The notes under the pieces were generated by a model. That model did no database searches, was not told the DNA's origin, and saw only the letters and a program-made list of their open reading frames with translations. From Chinchilla lanigera (lineage: Eukaryota; Chordata; Mammalia; Rodentia; Chinchillidae), in the NCBI RefSeq assembly GCF_000276665.1, contig NW_004955465.1:6854930-6918929 (forward strand): a stretch of DNA of 64,000 nucleotides, in the 5' to 3' direction. Below are positions 1 to 11,666 of this stretch, in pieces. Each line of letters begins with the position of its first letter. Positions within the stretch are counted from its first letter, which is position 1. A program made the translations under genes and the position numbers.

Positions 1-949
1 AATGAGATAATTAACAAGATAATATATCTTTTAGCTAACAAGATGAAAATAAACACCAACTACCACTTGCTGACCGCCTGTGATGTTTCTGGGTCCTTCA
101 TTTTACAATAGTGATGTGGGTAGGGCACATTTTACAGTGGAGGGTGCTAAGATTGAGAAGGTGAATAGTGGATCTTGCTTAGTCATAGACTTTGTAATGG
201 CAAGTCTAACTGATTCCAAAGCCCATGTTTCTCTTTGATCAACTCTGCCTCTGTGCAGTGTCTATTCAGAAAACTCTCCTATGGGGTACTGCCAGTGGCC
301 AAAAACATTTTAACTCAGTCTTCTATGGCTTTTACAATGCAGTACGCCTGTGTGCAGAGGCATATCTTTTATGTGTGCATACAGCCCGGTTTGCATACGT
401 GGGATGAATGGTGGGAGGACTATGAACAGGCACAGCCTGCCTGAGTGCATTTCCTGAAAGGAGCCATCAAATTCATACAGTCTGAAACTGGGTTCCATCC
501 GTTAAATATTATCTAGGTGCTGACTCATGCTAATCAAACAGAGCGATAAAGCAGTTAGGTGTTACTCTGGCGATTACATGTGAGCAGATGTGATGCAATC
601 CACCAAGTTTGTTTCCTTTCCACTGTGGTGCTGACTGTGGAAGGATGTGTTGGGATGGAGCCTCTGTCAGCCTGGGTTCCTGAGCATGTGTGATAACCTG
701 AACTGTGTTGGGTAGGAGAAGAAGAGATTAATAAGCTTGCTACGTAATCCACAGAGATGATGGGGTTGTGTGTTACTCATACAACCTAACTATGCTGACT
801 GATACAGTAATCAGCCACGCCCTCTTAGATGACAATGGTAAATGTCCAGTCAGAAGCACATGAAGGAGAGGTGTGCTTGATCCCAAATAAGGTTTCCATC
901 TAGTCTATATGAAAATCTCAATGACTTGCAATTCAACCAATCAGAATTC
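1..949. other. Unassigned sequence, no gene seen
   Basis: The short open frames on both strands (up to 69 codons) overlap one another and resemble no protein I know. No SINE, LTR or L1 signature is evident. It is probably intergenic or intronic DNA with decayed repeats that I cannot name. Confidence 0.6.
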
Positions 950-1110
950 AGTGAGTGTGTGTACTTTTCTCCACCTCTGGTGCCCTAGTCCAAGCCACCG
1001 TCACATTTACATTATTGCAGTAGGCTTCTTCCTCATCTGTCCTTGCCATCCACATCTCCTTCCCAGATCCAATCCTGTGGTGCACGCTTTGCAAAACTGG
1101 TATTTTAGTT
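950..1110 (+). repeat. Probable L2 fragment
   Basis: The stretch has the C- and T-rich pattern of the L2 3' region, with a segment reading roughly 'cacc...acattattgcagtaggcttcttcctc' followed by short pyrimidine-rich blocks. The copy is old and diverged, so the family call rests on pattern only. Confidence 0.4.
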
Positions 1111-1470
1111 AACTACATTGGGAATCCCTTTCTGTGTTACTGATATTATTTGTTGTGAAAGGACCATGGCTTGGAAATCAGGGCCAGTCATTTCCACAAG
1201 ACCTTTCCTCTGACCAGGCTGATCTTGGTGAACTGTTCCAGAGAGAAGGGCAGGTGGTGGCTTGATGTACTGAATTAGATGTACTGAAAAGGAACAATCT
1301 CTGCAGGGGATATTTCTCTCAGCAGTGGTTCCCTGACAGACTGTCAATTATCCTAACTCCTAACTCAGTCCTCAGCATGTACAGTACATCCAACGCTTGC
1401 TTAATCAGAAGATACCACTCTGGCTAACAGATATGGTTAGCAAACCAGTTTGTGATGATATGGCAGATGC
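1111..1470. other. Unassigned sequence, no gene seen
   Basis: No recognisable gene, SINE or LTR. The 80-codon reverse frame that crosses it has no family resemblance. Confidence 0.55.
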
Positions 1471-1561
1471 ACTATTAAGAAATGTAAAGTATTAAAACTA
1501 AACTATTAAGAAATGTAAAGTATTAAAAACTAAATTAAACATTAACTAAATTAAACATTAA
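1471..1561. repeat. AT-rich short tandem duplications
   Basis: A unit beginning actattaagaaatgtaaag occurs at 1471 and again at 1502, giving a 31-base period. It is followed directly by two copies of a unit containing taaattaaacatta with a period of about 15. This looks like local replication slippage in AT-rich DNA. Confidence 0.85.
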
Positions 1562-1624
1562 TTTGACAGCTTAAAGGGAAAGCTAGAAACTTATACACAT
1601 CTGGAAGGACTGCAAAGGCCCATG

Positions 1625-1938
1625 TGTTAAAGGTTTGGCCCCTCCTTGACACTGTTGGGAGACAGTGGAAACTTTGGGAGGCCTTCAGGTCCTTGGGGGC
1701 GTGTCCTTGAAGGGGACAATGTGTCCTCAGCTTTTTCATCTCTTCTCCACTTCCTGTCCATGAGGTGAGCTGCTTTGCTATGCCTCATGCATCTGCCATG
1801 ATGTGTTGCCTCACTGTAGGGCCAAAGCCATGAGGTCAGTGGGTCATGGATTGGATTCTCCAAAATTGTGACCAAAATAAAGTTCCTTCTTATGAGTTGT
1901 TTATCTCAGATATTTGTTTAGTGATGGAAAGCTAAACT
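1625..1938 (+). repeat. MaLR-type solo LTR
   Basis: The sequence follows the mammalian MaLR (MST/MLT1) LTR plan. It has a 'gtggaaactttgggagg' block, a cttcctg...catgaggtgagc block, then 'accaaaataaagttcc' with a polyadenylation signal, and a terminal 'tctcagatatttgtt' with a following gaaagctaa motif. No internal retroviral genes are attached, so it is a solo LTR or an LTR fragment. Confidence 0.75.
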
Positions 1939-2299
1939 CGCTCACCATCATTAAATTACTTTTCTTACAAGCATTTTGGTAGTAGATATTTAATAGATAT
2001 ATCTTGTTATTGAACATTTAAAACTATTAACTTGTATAATTAAAATTGATAAAAATAATTCTAGGTATTGCTGGAGAAAGCCTATCTGACATGTAAGGTG
2101 AAAAATATGATCCATTTATTCATAAATCAGGAAAGCAAATTGCAGTATAAGTCATGGCCGCCAATAGTAAGTTGAGAAGCAAGATGGCGCCCGGGTGATG
2201 GCTCATTTAAACCTAGCATGCCTGTCACTCCACTCAATCTTTCCTCTTCCTTGCATGCTGCCAGTGCCTGGTGGTGATCATGTTAAAACCGAGCATTCT
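1939..2299. other. AT-rich unassigned sequence
   Basis: Low-GC DNA without long open frames or a recognisable repeat. The last 100 bases become GC-richer before the SINE that follows. Confidence 0.55.
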
Positions 2300-2508
2300 G
2301 CCAGGTGTGGTGGTACACGCCTGTAATCACACCTGTATGGGAGGTTGAGATAGGAGGATCACAAGTGTGAGGCCGGTCTGGGAAAGTTAGCAAGATCCTG
2401 TCTCAAAATACAACTTTAAGAAGGGGATGTGGATGTTTTTCAGTGGTAGAGTGCTTGCTCAGCATGCACAAGTTTCTGGTTCAATATCCAGCACCACAAA
2501 CAAACTTG
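2300..2508 (+). repeat. B1-ID composite SINE
   Basis: A 7SL-derived B1 half begins 'ccaggtgtggtggtacacgc' and runs through 'ctgtctcaaaatac'. It is followed by an ID-like half reading gggatgtggatgtttttcagtggtagagtgcttgc and ending at cagcaccacaaac. This B1 plus ID arrangement is known from squirrel-related rodents. Confidence 0.8.
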
Positions 2509-2524
2509 AAGTGTGATAGGCGCC

Positions 2525-2872
2525 ATGATGTGTGTGCATCCCTCCAGGTTCATGTGTTATACACTTAGTCCCCAGGGAGGTCATGTTAGGAGATGAGGTT
2601 GACTGGGAAGCGTTTAGATTATGGGGGCACCATGGTCATGAATGGAGTAATGCCGTTATCTTGGGGTTCCTTATGAAAGGACAGTTTCTCCCTGCTTTCT
2701 CTCTTTGCCCTTTTGCCAAAGGATGACACAAGAAGGCTCTCTCCAGACACTGGCCCCCTGGTCTTGGACTTCCCAGCCTCCAGTACTATGAGCCAGTACA
2801 TTTCCATTCACCATAAGTTACCTACTCTCAGAGATTTTGTTACAGTAGCACAAAATAGAATAAGACAATAGG
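2525..2872 (+). repeat. MaLR-type LTR
   Basis: It opens with a 'ggttcatgtgttatacactt' block and 'gtccccaggg'. The 3' end reads ctatgagccagtacatttcc...gttacctactctcagagattttgttacagtagcacaaaatagaataagaca, which is the canonical MaLR LTR end. It is diverged but nearly full length. Confidence 0.75.
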
Positions 2873-4860
2873 TGTAACACAAATGTTTCCCATCATTGTA
2901 GTTTTATTTCTTATCCACATTATACTAATAATGTGAATAGATACAGCCTAGGATTTATGCTTATACTTAATCACTACCACTTCTATGAATCAACTCAAAA
3001 ATAAAATAAGACAGTCTGGTCAGTAGATACTGAGTTATAGCTGGATGGGAGCAAGAAGTCTGGTGTTCTTTTGCACACCTGGGTGACTATACACTACAAT
3101 GATGTACTGTATATTTCAAAAAAGTAGAAAATAGGAGTTTGAACATTCTTACTATAAAGAAATTATGAATGTTTAGAGGATAGATATGTTTTACCTGAGT
3201 TAACTATTTAACAGTTCGTTTTTGTGCTTAAACATCACATGCTACCTTATAAACACATACAATTATTTTATCTTAATGTATCAGTTAAAAATTCAAAATT
3301 AAAACAATGAAACAAGCAAATAAAAAGAAGCTGTTTTTGCCCTTTCTAATGTAGAGTGCCAGCTGTAAGGGACAGGTTGCGGGAAGAACAGGCAGTGGAC
3401 ATCACCGTGTGACGGGATTCATGATTCTTAAAGCTGTGCTTGTTGTCCAAAGGAGGCAAGTGCCTGCATTTGTTAGAGCTGAGTGCTTGCCAGAGCGTGT
3501 CCCTTTCATGCGGCGGCGCTCCCACACGGATGAATTCAGTCCTCCAGCCATGTGACTTCTGGCATTTTATTTGAAAATCAGTGAGGGGAAGGAAAAGGTT
3601 GTGGGTAAGGAGGAAAGAAAGGAAAGGGCAGTGAGCAAAATAGAGTAAGATAGACAAAACAATCTTCTCCACACCCACAAACAGCAACATTGGACTGAAA
3701 AATTCCCGAACTGTGTTAGGAGCTTCCTATCTGTTGGCGAAGCAGCATAGTGCAGAATATCAGACCATCCCCAGGAGGAATAAAAGTGGGTTTTCTGTAG
3801 GACTGATTGTTCTTGACAAAGTCATAAGCCGAGTAGGGAAAGGTTCACTGTGGAGCAAAGCTAAAGGGAGAAGTGTTGGACCGTGGCAGGCGGGCGTGCT
3901 AGAGGGTAGGTACCCTTGTACTGAGGAGTTTTCCAACAACTCCTGGCTTACCAGTTGCCACGGAAACCACTAATCTCATTGCTGAAGTTCTAAGTGATTT
4001 GAGATGGAGAATGTTCACTTGAGCACACTGTGCCCTCTGACCCTTCTTCCTACACCGGACTCTGTCCTCGCAGCCGGAATGCTTCCTGCTGTGATGGGGC
4101 CACAGGTGTCACAGACTTCTGGATGTTCCCCCGATTCATCCGAGTGGCCAGGGTTGTTGCTGGGAAACTCTAGCAGGCAGAGAATTCGGGCAGGTCCGAG
4201 GCGAGTTGGTGTAAATGTTGGCACGAACCGGCTCACCTGTCGTGTGATTAAGTCATGGGGTTGCCGCTTGTTCTCTTTGGGACGAAGCCAGGCAGCATTT
4301 GTTCAAGGGAAAAATAAGGCTCTGTGTGCTGTGTGACTGTATCAATAGAAACGGGCAAACAGATTCCTGTAGAAGAAAGGCATGAGAAAGTGGGCGGTGG
4401 GGATGATCCAGCAGCTGTGTTGAAAGGTGTCTTAGTCAAGGATGGCCTGATGGCAGGAAACAAAGACCTGCTTAGCTTAGGTGAAGTGGGGTTTGTTGTG
4501 CGGTGTCAGGGGACCGTCATGGAGCCCGGCGGAAGGAAGCAGAGGCTGACATCATGGGAACTGGGAAATTATCCACTGGCTCCCCATGCGCTGGCCATTC
4601 TGCTCCCACCTCCTGGGCATGTCTGCCCATTCCTCTTTCTTGGCAGACTGAGCCTTTGCAAGGCCTCTCTCCCATCACTCAGGCTTGGGTTGCTCTGATG
4701 CCCAGGAGACTGACCTGACATAGTCTTACAATACTGTCCAACATGCTACCTAACTGACTCCAACATGGTACCCAATACTTCCCCCCAAGGTGGACTCTGT
4801 CAGGGCTCCTGAAGGCAGATATTCAGCATGAGTCCAAGTACTTGTGGCCAGAAGATAGGG
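2873..4860. other. Unassigned sequence, no gene seen
   Basis: The first 450 bases are AT-rich and the rest is of moderate GC content. Frames of 110-124 codons (for example plus strand 4004-4336 and 4324-4698, minus strand 3346-3690) overlap in several phases and show no recognisable domain, splice-flanked exon or codon bias. I see no SINE or LTR. Confidence 0.55.
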
Positions 4861-6439
4861 TCAAAGGGTGAGCTTCCCCTGCCTGGCCGAGCAAGGTAGA
4901 GGAGCTTCTCCAAGAAAGACTAGGTAGGGTTGCGGGTGGAGATGATGAGTGAAGGTAGCAATAGACATTTGTGGGATGAGAGGCTGGCATGGCACTGGCA
5001 AATCAGAATGAGTCAGGGTGGCCGCTGGCCATAAGCAGTGGTATATCTGTGCCTGTCTGTGCTGGCGAAGTACTGGGAGGGCAGCCCGCGGAACTAGCTG
5101 TGAGATCCAGAAAGTGAGACTGGGTGGTGTAGCCAGAGGAGAGTTAAAAGGCTGCCAAATACGTAAAGGGGTTGAGAAATGGTCTGCTTCGAAGAGGAAT
5201 TTGGAGGTTGTTAGCAGGCAAAGATGCCCTCCAGGGAGAGAAGCCCTTGAAAAAGTCATGCTTGGGTGGGGAAGAGGGTGTTGAGTTAAACTTGGGTGAG
5301 GTCTGGTTGTAACCAAGCTGGGAATGATACAGACTAAATATTTTAGTAAGTGTCACTCACATGGAGGACGGGGGAGAGGGTCGGGTAGTGGCCCGGAGGA
5401 GCGCTGGGACTCAAAGGGAAGGCTAAGTATACCCACCATCGCCAAGGATCCTGTGGGGGCACTGAGAACAGGCAGGAGGAGGAAGACACATTTGCTAAAC
5501 AGACAAGCAGACCAAAGAAAGAGATGGAGGGTGGGCTGCCTCCTGAAGAGCAGGGGGAGTCGGCCCCAGTGCATAGGGCAAGGGGGTGACATGGGGGTAG
5601 AAACCGGGGTGGGGCAGAAGAGGCTGATTGTGAGGGCTGGGTGCAGGCATCAAGGGTAAGGGGTGAGGTATCCCATGCCATGTAGAGAATACAGGTAACT
5701 AACGTCAGAGAAGCACTGGTGGAGGCAAGACAGGCCCCGTGGGAGACAGGGAGGAGTCTGCATGAGCTTGGTAGGACATTGCAATTGGTGGAGGAAGTAG
5801 AGTTAAAGAGGAACACAGACATGTGCACACGCATCTTGTTTGTCTGAGGTGAGCTCAGGGACTCAGGAGTGAGAGGAACTGAGCTCTTGTGTGAGAGGGA
5901 CCCTTGCCAGGGAGCTGGGTGTGTTCAGTCTCAATAGGAAGGTTTGGAGTCTGGGGGGCTTGGATGTGAGTGGCCCTAGAGCCCTATTATGGTCAGGATC
6001 CACACCCTGGCTGTCTTGGAAAACAACCAGTTTTTGATTTGCTGGTTTGTTTATGCCAAAATATTAAAGCCTAAATTCTCTCCTGCTCTGACTAATTCAG
6101 AGGCTTACATTTTTGAGGGCTGTCTTGCTTGGGGGTTTGCTTTGGCAGAGGGAGGTGTGTCAGAACTTTGCGTAAGATCTTTGAGAAGTGCAGCTGCAGG
6201 TCAGCGACTGATCTGTGCAGGGTTTTGGGAGGGCATGGCAGGCTAGGTTGACCACAGGTAAAGGAAAAGAGCATGTATGTGTCTCAGGGGTATATGCACA
6301 TGTGTGTATTTCTTCGGGGTATGTCAGACTAATCCAGTGTTGTGCCCTGGAAGAGAGCTAAGCTCCATATAGCTCAAGAGTTCATTTCACGGTGCCATCC
6401 TGTGACAGTATTACATGTCACAGCAAGGTATTGGTAGCT
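4861..6439. other. Purine-rich unassigned sequence
   Basis: The plus strand is strongly G- and A-rich (gggagg, gaggaa, ggtgag runs) between about 5020 and 5900. This creates Ser/Pro-rich open frames on the reverse strand, up to 163 codons at 5343-5834. These are compositional and match no protein family I recognise. It could be a decayed LTR interior, but I cannot assign it. Confidence 0.5.
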
Positions 6440-6575
6440 TGAGATAATTAGGCAGCTCACATGCTATGGAATGTATCTCCATAAGAGGAAGGTGCATTTC
6501 TTCCATTCTTCCCAGGGCTTGGGTAGCTCTGGGTGCTCAGTAAAAGCCTGCAGAATGAAGAAATCATTGTGGAGT
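6440..6575. repeat. Possible L2 or MIR tail
   Basis: The phrase 'gggtgctcagtaaaagcc' followed by gcagaatgaagaaat resembles the common 3' end of L2 and MIR, in which a 'gctcaataaatg...gaatgaatga' ending is typical. The match is short and uncertain. Confidence 0.35.
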
Positions 6576-8590
6576 ACAAGCACACTGTCCAGAAAACTTA
6601 CCATTCCACAAAAGCGTAACACAGAAAGAACAATAGAATGAAAACCAAAAATCAAACAAAAAGATCTGAACAAAGGACATAGACAGGAAAGTCACAGAGG
6701 ATGACAAATGGCTAAAAAATGTTCTAGTCACTCAGACTCAAATGCAAACTAATACAAGGATGGGCCACTTTTGAATGAACATGTGTATTGTTTTGAAATT
6801 AGAAAAGGTTAAAAAATGATAATAATGTGGGCATGAATGCTGTGAGTTATTCTCTCAGATTTCAGGAAGAAGTATGAATAATTATGAGTTTTATAAAAAA
6901 CTGATTGTGTGTCAAAAATTGAGAAAATGTTCACAATTAGATGATCCTATAAAATTCTGATTATAATTTCATGACTAAATCTTGGCTCAAGCCAATTCAT
7001 TACATTGATTCCTCACTATAGTACTTGTGACAAAGCAGTGTATTTTTTGAGGAAAAACTATAGATAGCAGAAATAGTGAGCTATTACTACTGCTATTAGA
7101 ATTAGTGCTAAAATTTCCTCCCCCCAAAGAATCATTCCGGTGATCAATGTAGAAAATGTTTCTGACAACACATTTTGCTTTGTTTTATTTATTTATTTTC
7201 TTGATGTAGAGTAAAACAGCCTAAAAACCGAGAAGATCAATTACCAGTTAAGAATAGCACGCCCAGTACTGAGATCATATTATTCCTTACCTTATTTAAC
7301 AATATTTTGCCAGTTGGCTATTATATCACTCAAGTTTATGCCATCAGATTGTTTTGCTTTTAAAATGCATTGGGACAACCCTTAAAATTAAATCATATCA
7401 ATAATTTATAGTCAGTATGATATATGACAGAGCGTAAGTTACACTGTAATCTTTTGACCAAGATACTTTCCAGTGATTGGCTTTTGGATGAAAGCCTATG
7501 AAGCTGGATTTGGCATTATTCCTTTTATTATTTTAACACAGCTTATGTTGTACTGTATCATAGAACCAACAGTGCATGTGACAATGAAATGATATTTTTT
7601 AAATTTAAATTTCAGACTACATGCAATATATAAATCTCAATTATCCTGATAACTATAACCTGTGTATGTATTTGATGAGGCCGCGGGGATTCATTTGCTT
7701 TTAAATTTTTATTTGAAGGACAAATAGGAAGGAATGCTTTGGGGCTAAAAAGTCATTAAACTTTTGAGTTGCAAATGCCACACACACCTGTCAGCCACCA
7801 ATGATCCTTTATTGAACTGCTGTGCTGTCAGTTTTGTCTTAGATTTGAGCCTGGTTCCTCTTTCCGGGGCACCCTACAGCGGTTACCGGCAAGACTTCCC
7901 CGTCCACATCTGCTCCAAGAGCAGTTCCTGGCAGGAGAATGTGTGAAGGTGTTTTGAAAGTTGCCACAGGTTACTACAGGTATGCAGATGGTGGTGAGGA
8001 GGCAGGAGCTCCCCCCACCCCCACAACAAGAGATCAACAAGGTGGGAAGCATTTTACTTGTCTCCACCACAAGACTTTGCGCTTGTGGCAGCACATCCTG
8101 TGGGAGGTGCCTTGGGATCCTTTCCAGGGAGCTCACTTCCTGCTCGTAAAAGGCTCTTGTGAGGTGCACATCCGGAAGACACAGGAAGGGGAAGAGCTCA
8201 CATGTCCACCTGGGAACAGTCACTGCCACCGTGCTGTGCTCGCACTTTCCTCCCAGCCCTTCTCTTGCTCAGCGCAGACCGACTCCTCCTACCTGCGTGG
8301 GGAGGTCCCAGCTGCCTTCCAATGAAGCCTGGTGGCTTCCTTTTGCCCTGCGTGCTGCGTGCTGCACGCAACATGAAGAGCACTTGAACGGGAGTCAGTG
8401 CAGACCTTAACATTTTACCTCTTCTCTTCATTCATCCTGCTTTTCTATTCTTTCCCAAGCACGTGGTTACGATCTGGGGCTAGAGGCCTCTCCAAGGCCT
8501 TTGCTGTGTATGGGGTGCAAGACCAATGTTACTGTCAGCAAGGCATCTCCATGCTTTCTTTTCTAACAGGTTAACCCTCAGCCCATGTGT
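6576..8590. other. Unassigned sequence, no gene seen
   Basis: It is AT-rich from 6576 to 7780 and then GC-richer from 7790 to 8400. Frames of up to 133 codons in the GC-richer part (7828-8229 minus, 7939-8325 plus) overlap one another and have no recognisable motif. No mobile element could be named. Confidence 0.5.
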
Positions 8591-9027
8591 ATGGTCAGCC
8601 CTCTGTATTTGATGGCTGTGCATCTGTGAATTCAACCAACTGTGGATTGAAAGCACAGTATCCGAGGAAAGGAAATCGTATCAGTACTGTGAATGTGCCT
8701 AGAGTTTTGGTTGTTATCCCCTAAATAATACAGCAAAACGACTATTGACATAGCATTTCAGCTGTACTAGGTATTATAATTAATCTAGAGATTATTTATT
8801 TATTTAGTAGTGCTAGAGGTTGAACCCAGGACCTTGTGCATGCCAGGCAAGCACTCTACCATTGAGCTATGTCCTCTACCCGACTAGAGTTATGTAATGT
8901 ACACAGGAGGATGTGTGTAGGTTCTATGCAAATTTTATATAAAGTATTTGAGCGTTTGAGGATTTCGGAACCCATGGGGCTCCAGGAACCAAGCCGCCGT
9001 AGATACCCAGGGGTAACTGGGCTTGAC
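8591..9027 (+). mobile_element. MER2-like Tigger DNA transposon, split by a SINE
   Basis: The left part, beginning 'ggtcagccctctgtatttg' and running through 'gaattcaaccaactgtgg', and the right part, ending near 'ggggtaactgggctt', match the nonautonomous MER2 (Tigger-derived) element. The centre is interrupted by an ID SINE at 8793-8883. It has no coding capacity. MER2 is an old mammalian element. Confidence 0.75.
8793..8883 (-). repeat. ID SINE inserted in MER2
   Basis: Read on the reverse strand this is a tRNA-derived ID element: the plus strand shows 'gttgaacccaggaccttgtg', then 'gccaggcaagcactctacc' and 'attgagctat'. An imperfect target duplication, ctagagatta at 8785 and ctagagttat at 8884, flanks it. 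That supports insertion into an existing MER2. Confidence 0.85.
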
Positions 9028-9330
9028 TTTCTCCAAATCGTAGCATTTTAGGTCTGGGTCCTGCACACTTGGTCCATGAGATCTCTTCTCCCGTATTTTC
9101 CCTTCCTTCCGTCTTCCCTAGTCATCCTTCCAGGGTTGATTAAAAACTCTCAGCAGCTTCCTTGACCTCTACACAAGCTGTTTTATGTTTAACACCCATT
9201 TGTTCCTACTGTGCTGTGCCATGTCTAGTACATTACAGTTATTTGCATATTCACTGATGTTTTCATTGAATTATAGGCCTAGTTGATCCACTTCTTTATG
9301 TCTGGCATTTAATAGATGCTGAGTGGAATT
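9028..9330. repeat. Probable old L2 or MIR fragment
   Basis: Pyrimidine-rich text with ccttgacctc and an ending 'catttaatagatgctgagtg' resembles L2 3' sequence. It is weak and diverged. Confidence 0.35.
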
Positions 9331-10238
9331 TGTCTACTCTGTGCTTCCGAGGGGCAGTCATTCTGTTTTTCCTCTTTCTTTTCTCCATAGAACTCAGTTC
9401 AGAACACTTTGGAAAGCTCCGTGGCAGGTTGTGCGGATGAATTTGGTGAGGACCGCAGTATTCCCTATGACTCACTTCAGGGAAGTCTGAAGATCTTGGG
9501 AGGCCAGAGGACTGCCGGCTGAGAATATCCACTGCGTTGTGTGCAGGGACTGGGTAGCAGACCCTAGCATTCCTCTCCCCACCACCAATTCAGTCTCCTC
9601 GGTTGGGTTCCACAGCCCTTGTTGTTTCTGCCCCAGGAGAGCAAATGAGCTGCAAGCCCTTATGGGACCAATAGAAAATCTTCATCAACAAATCCAGGAC
9701 CAGGCTCACTTTTGGAAACTAGGCACATTCACTTGGCAACCTTTAGCAGAGTTTCTGCCACGGTGTGCTAGGCAGTTTGCTAGGGACTGGCATTCAGGGC
9801 TGGGCCAAGGACACATGCTCTGTGGTGTCAGGAGCCCCTGGGTCAGGAGGGGAGACCAACAGGTGTCTCCCCCGGGCCTGTGCCTGCCTGCCAACCTGGT
9901 GGCATGCCTTGCCAGGGAGTGGGGACAACAGGAGCACAAAGGAGGGGCTGGGGTGGGGGCTGGAAATGGGATGCATCCCCTGGTCCCTGGGTCAGCTGGC
10001 AATTCAGGGCAGCCAGTCCCTGGAGACAGAGATGGCCACGGGGCAGGAAGCGAGGCGGGGCCTGGAGGAGGGAGCAGTTCAGAGAAGAGGAGAGAATATG
10101 CAGATTGTTCTGTGTTCTGCCCACGTGGCTGGGTGAAATTCAGGGCCAGGTACCTCATCCTCCACTGCGCCCAGGCTTGCTCTGTTCCCTTTCCCTAGAA
10201 GAATTTAACCCTGTCTCCTTTTTTCTATACATACATAT
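9331..10238. other. GC-rich unassigned sequence with overlapping open frames
   Basis: This is the most open stretch of the window. A plus frame of 219 codons covers 9539-10198, while other plus and minus frames stay open across the same DNA (9706-10158 minus, 9880-10434 plus). Openness in several phases at once points to base composition, not to coding. The translation is low in recognisable motifs and matches no family I know. No splice or start context supports a gene. Confidence 0.55.
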
Positions 10239-10292
10239 GCACGTGCGCGCACACACACACACACACACATGCACGCACATGCACGCACATGG
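10239..10292. repeat. (CA)n microsatellite with CGCA variants
   Basis: An uninterrupted ac tract of about 20 bases is flanked by gtgcgcgc on the left and by 'gcacgcacatgcacgcacat' on the right. It is an imperfect alternating purine-pyrimidine tract. Confidence 0.95.
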
Positions 10293-10934
10293 ACACAGCT
10301 GTGGTCTCTACTCCAGTCTTCAGTGTCTGACACAGGGAAGGGCTGGGCTCGCCTTTCTGCTCTCAGCTGAGGCTTCTGGGGCAGCTGCTGGGCCACCTCT
10401 CACTATAGAGGTTTTGTTCCTACTGAAACAGTAGGAGACAGCTGAACCAGAGGCAAGGAAAACACGGAGATCGAGCACCCTGAAGGAAGGGAGAGGGCTA
10501 AACTGTTTCACTGTGGTCCTTATGTAGCCAGGCCCTTTGCTAACGCTTACCTAGAAGCTCCACCTGAAGGCTGCATTCTATTTATGGACTGGTCAGGTGG
10601 TAAGAGAAGTGAAACTACTAAAAATACAAAAATGGCAAGGAGTGGTTTCCTTACATTACAGATTTCAGGACTCTGGCAGAAGAGGAGTTAAATTAGAGTA
10701 GTGCAAGGAAGTAGCAGAGCAAAAGTCACTGTGCTATTTCTTGGAACGATTTCTGCCTAACCAGTTATCATTTCTCAAGCCCTCTGAAAGCCTGCCAGAA
10801 GCTGCCTGCTTAAGTAGCAACAGGCTGAGCAGCCAGCACGGGCTGTTCTGGTCTTTGGGTGTAATGCAGAGCAGTTTTTACAGTTACCTCTTTAATTGGC
10901 CTCTCCTTTGCTTTTATTTTAAGCAGAGCCTTTG
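10293..10934. other. Unassigned sequence, no gene seen
   Basis: No recognisable repeat or exon. Short open frames (up to 63 codons) lack features. Confidence 0.5.
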
Positions 10935-11070
10935 GGTGGAAAGTGCACTGAACTTAGAAGATCCGGGTACAAATACTACCAGGCCACTGCAAATTGCCTA
11001 GCTTTTGGAGGCATCAGATTTCTCACCTATGAAAGCAGAGGAAATTAAATCAGAACCCTTTCTTGGTCCT
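10935..11070 (+). repeat. MIR SINE
   Basis: The arrangement gaacttagaagatccgggtacaaatactaccaggccactgcaa, then 'gcatcagatttctcacctat', follows the MIR core (tRNA-derived mammal-wide SINE). It is moderately diverged. Confidence 0.6.
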
Positions 11071-11099
11071 TTCTAATTCATGAGGCTATTACGTTCAAG

Positions 11100-11485
11100 G
11101 CCAGAGGTTGGCAAACAGTGGTCCAGAGGTGGCTGTCCATGAGCTAAGAATGGCTTTTACAATTCTCAATGGTTGAAAAACAAAAGCAAAATATTTTGTG
11201 ATTCATGAAAACAATGACTTCAAATTTCAGTGTCCATGAAGTTTTATTGTGACAACAACATTCTCATTCATTTGTATCTTGTCTGTGTTTGTTGGTACAG
11301 TATCAAATTTCAGTGTCTACAAATAAAGTTTTATTGGAACACTGACATGTGCATCCATTTGTGTCTGATTGGTGGCTGCCCTTCCACTCAATGACAGAGT
11401 TGAGTAGCTGCAATGGAGCCTGTATGGTCTGAAGACTGTCATTCACTATTTGGCCCTTTGGAGAAAAAAAGTGTAAATATCTTTT
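11100..11485 (+). mobile_element. Old hAT-type DNA transposon copy
   Basis: It opens 'ccagaggttggcaaacagtg', contains 'aataaagttttattggaaca' and 'gacagagttgagtagctgc', and ends near 'tatttggccctttggagaaa'. That is the layout of a common nonautonomous hAT (Charlie group) mammalian repeat. A part related to the aagttttatt block occurs twice (about 11235 and 11325), so the copy carries an internal duplication. No transposase remains. Confidence 0.7.
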
Positions 11486-11587
11486 GGCCATAATATATCA
11501 TATCTTCTTATTTCCTGCATTTCTGCGAATAGCAATATCTCATTGAATGACTACAACAATGGAATGAGATAGCAGACATAAAAACTT

Positions 11588-11666
11588 TTTTTGGAGCTGG
11601 GGATCAAACTTATGACCATGTGCATGCTAAGCACATGCTTTATCATTGAGCTATACCTGCAGCCCT
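11588..11666 (-). repeat. ID SINE
   Basis: Reverse-strand tRNA-derived SINE: the plus strand reads 'ggagctggggatcaaactta', then gtgcatgctaagcacatgc and 'cattgagctatacctgcag'. It is an older, diverged copy. Confidence 0.75.

Noticed and set aside
5343..5834. 163-codon minus-strand frame, Ser/Pro-rich
   Set aside because: It is the complement of a purine-rich stretch, with no recognisable motif or gene context.
9539..10198. 219-codon plus-strand open frame, the longest in the window
   Set aside because: Several other frames on both strands are open over the same GC-rich DNA, the translation matches no family I know, and there is no start context, splice sites or repeat of codon bias. I read it as compositional.
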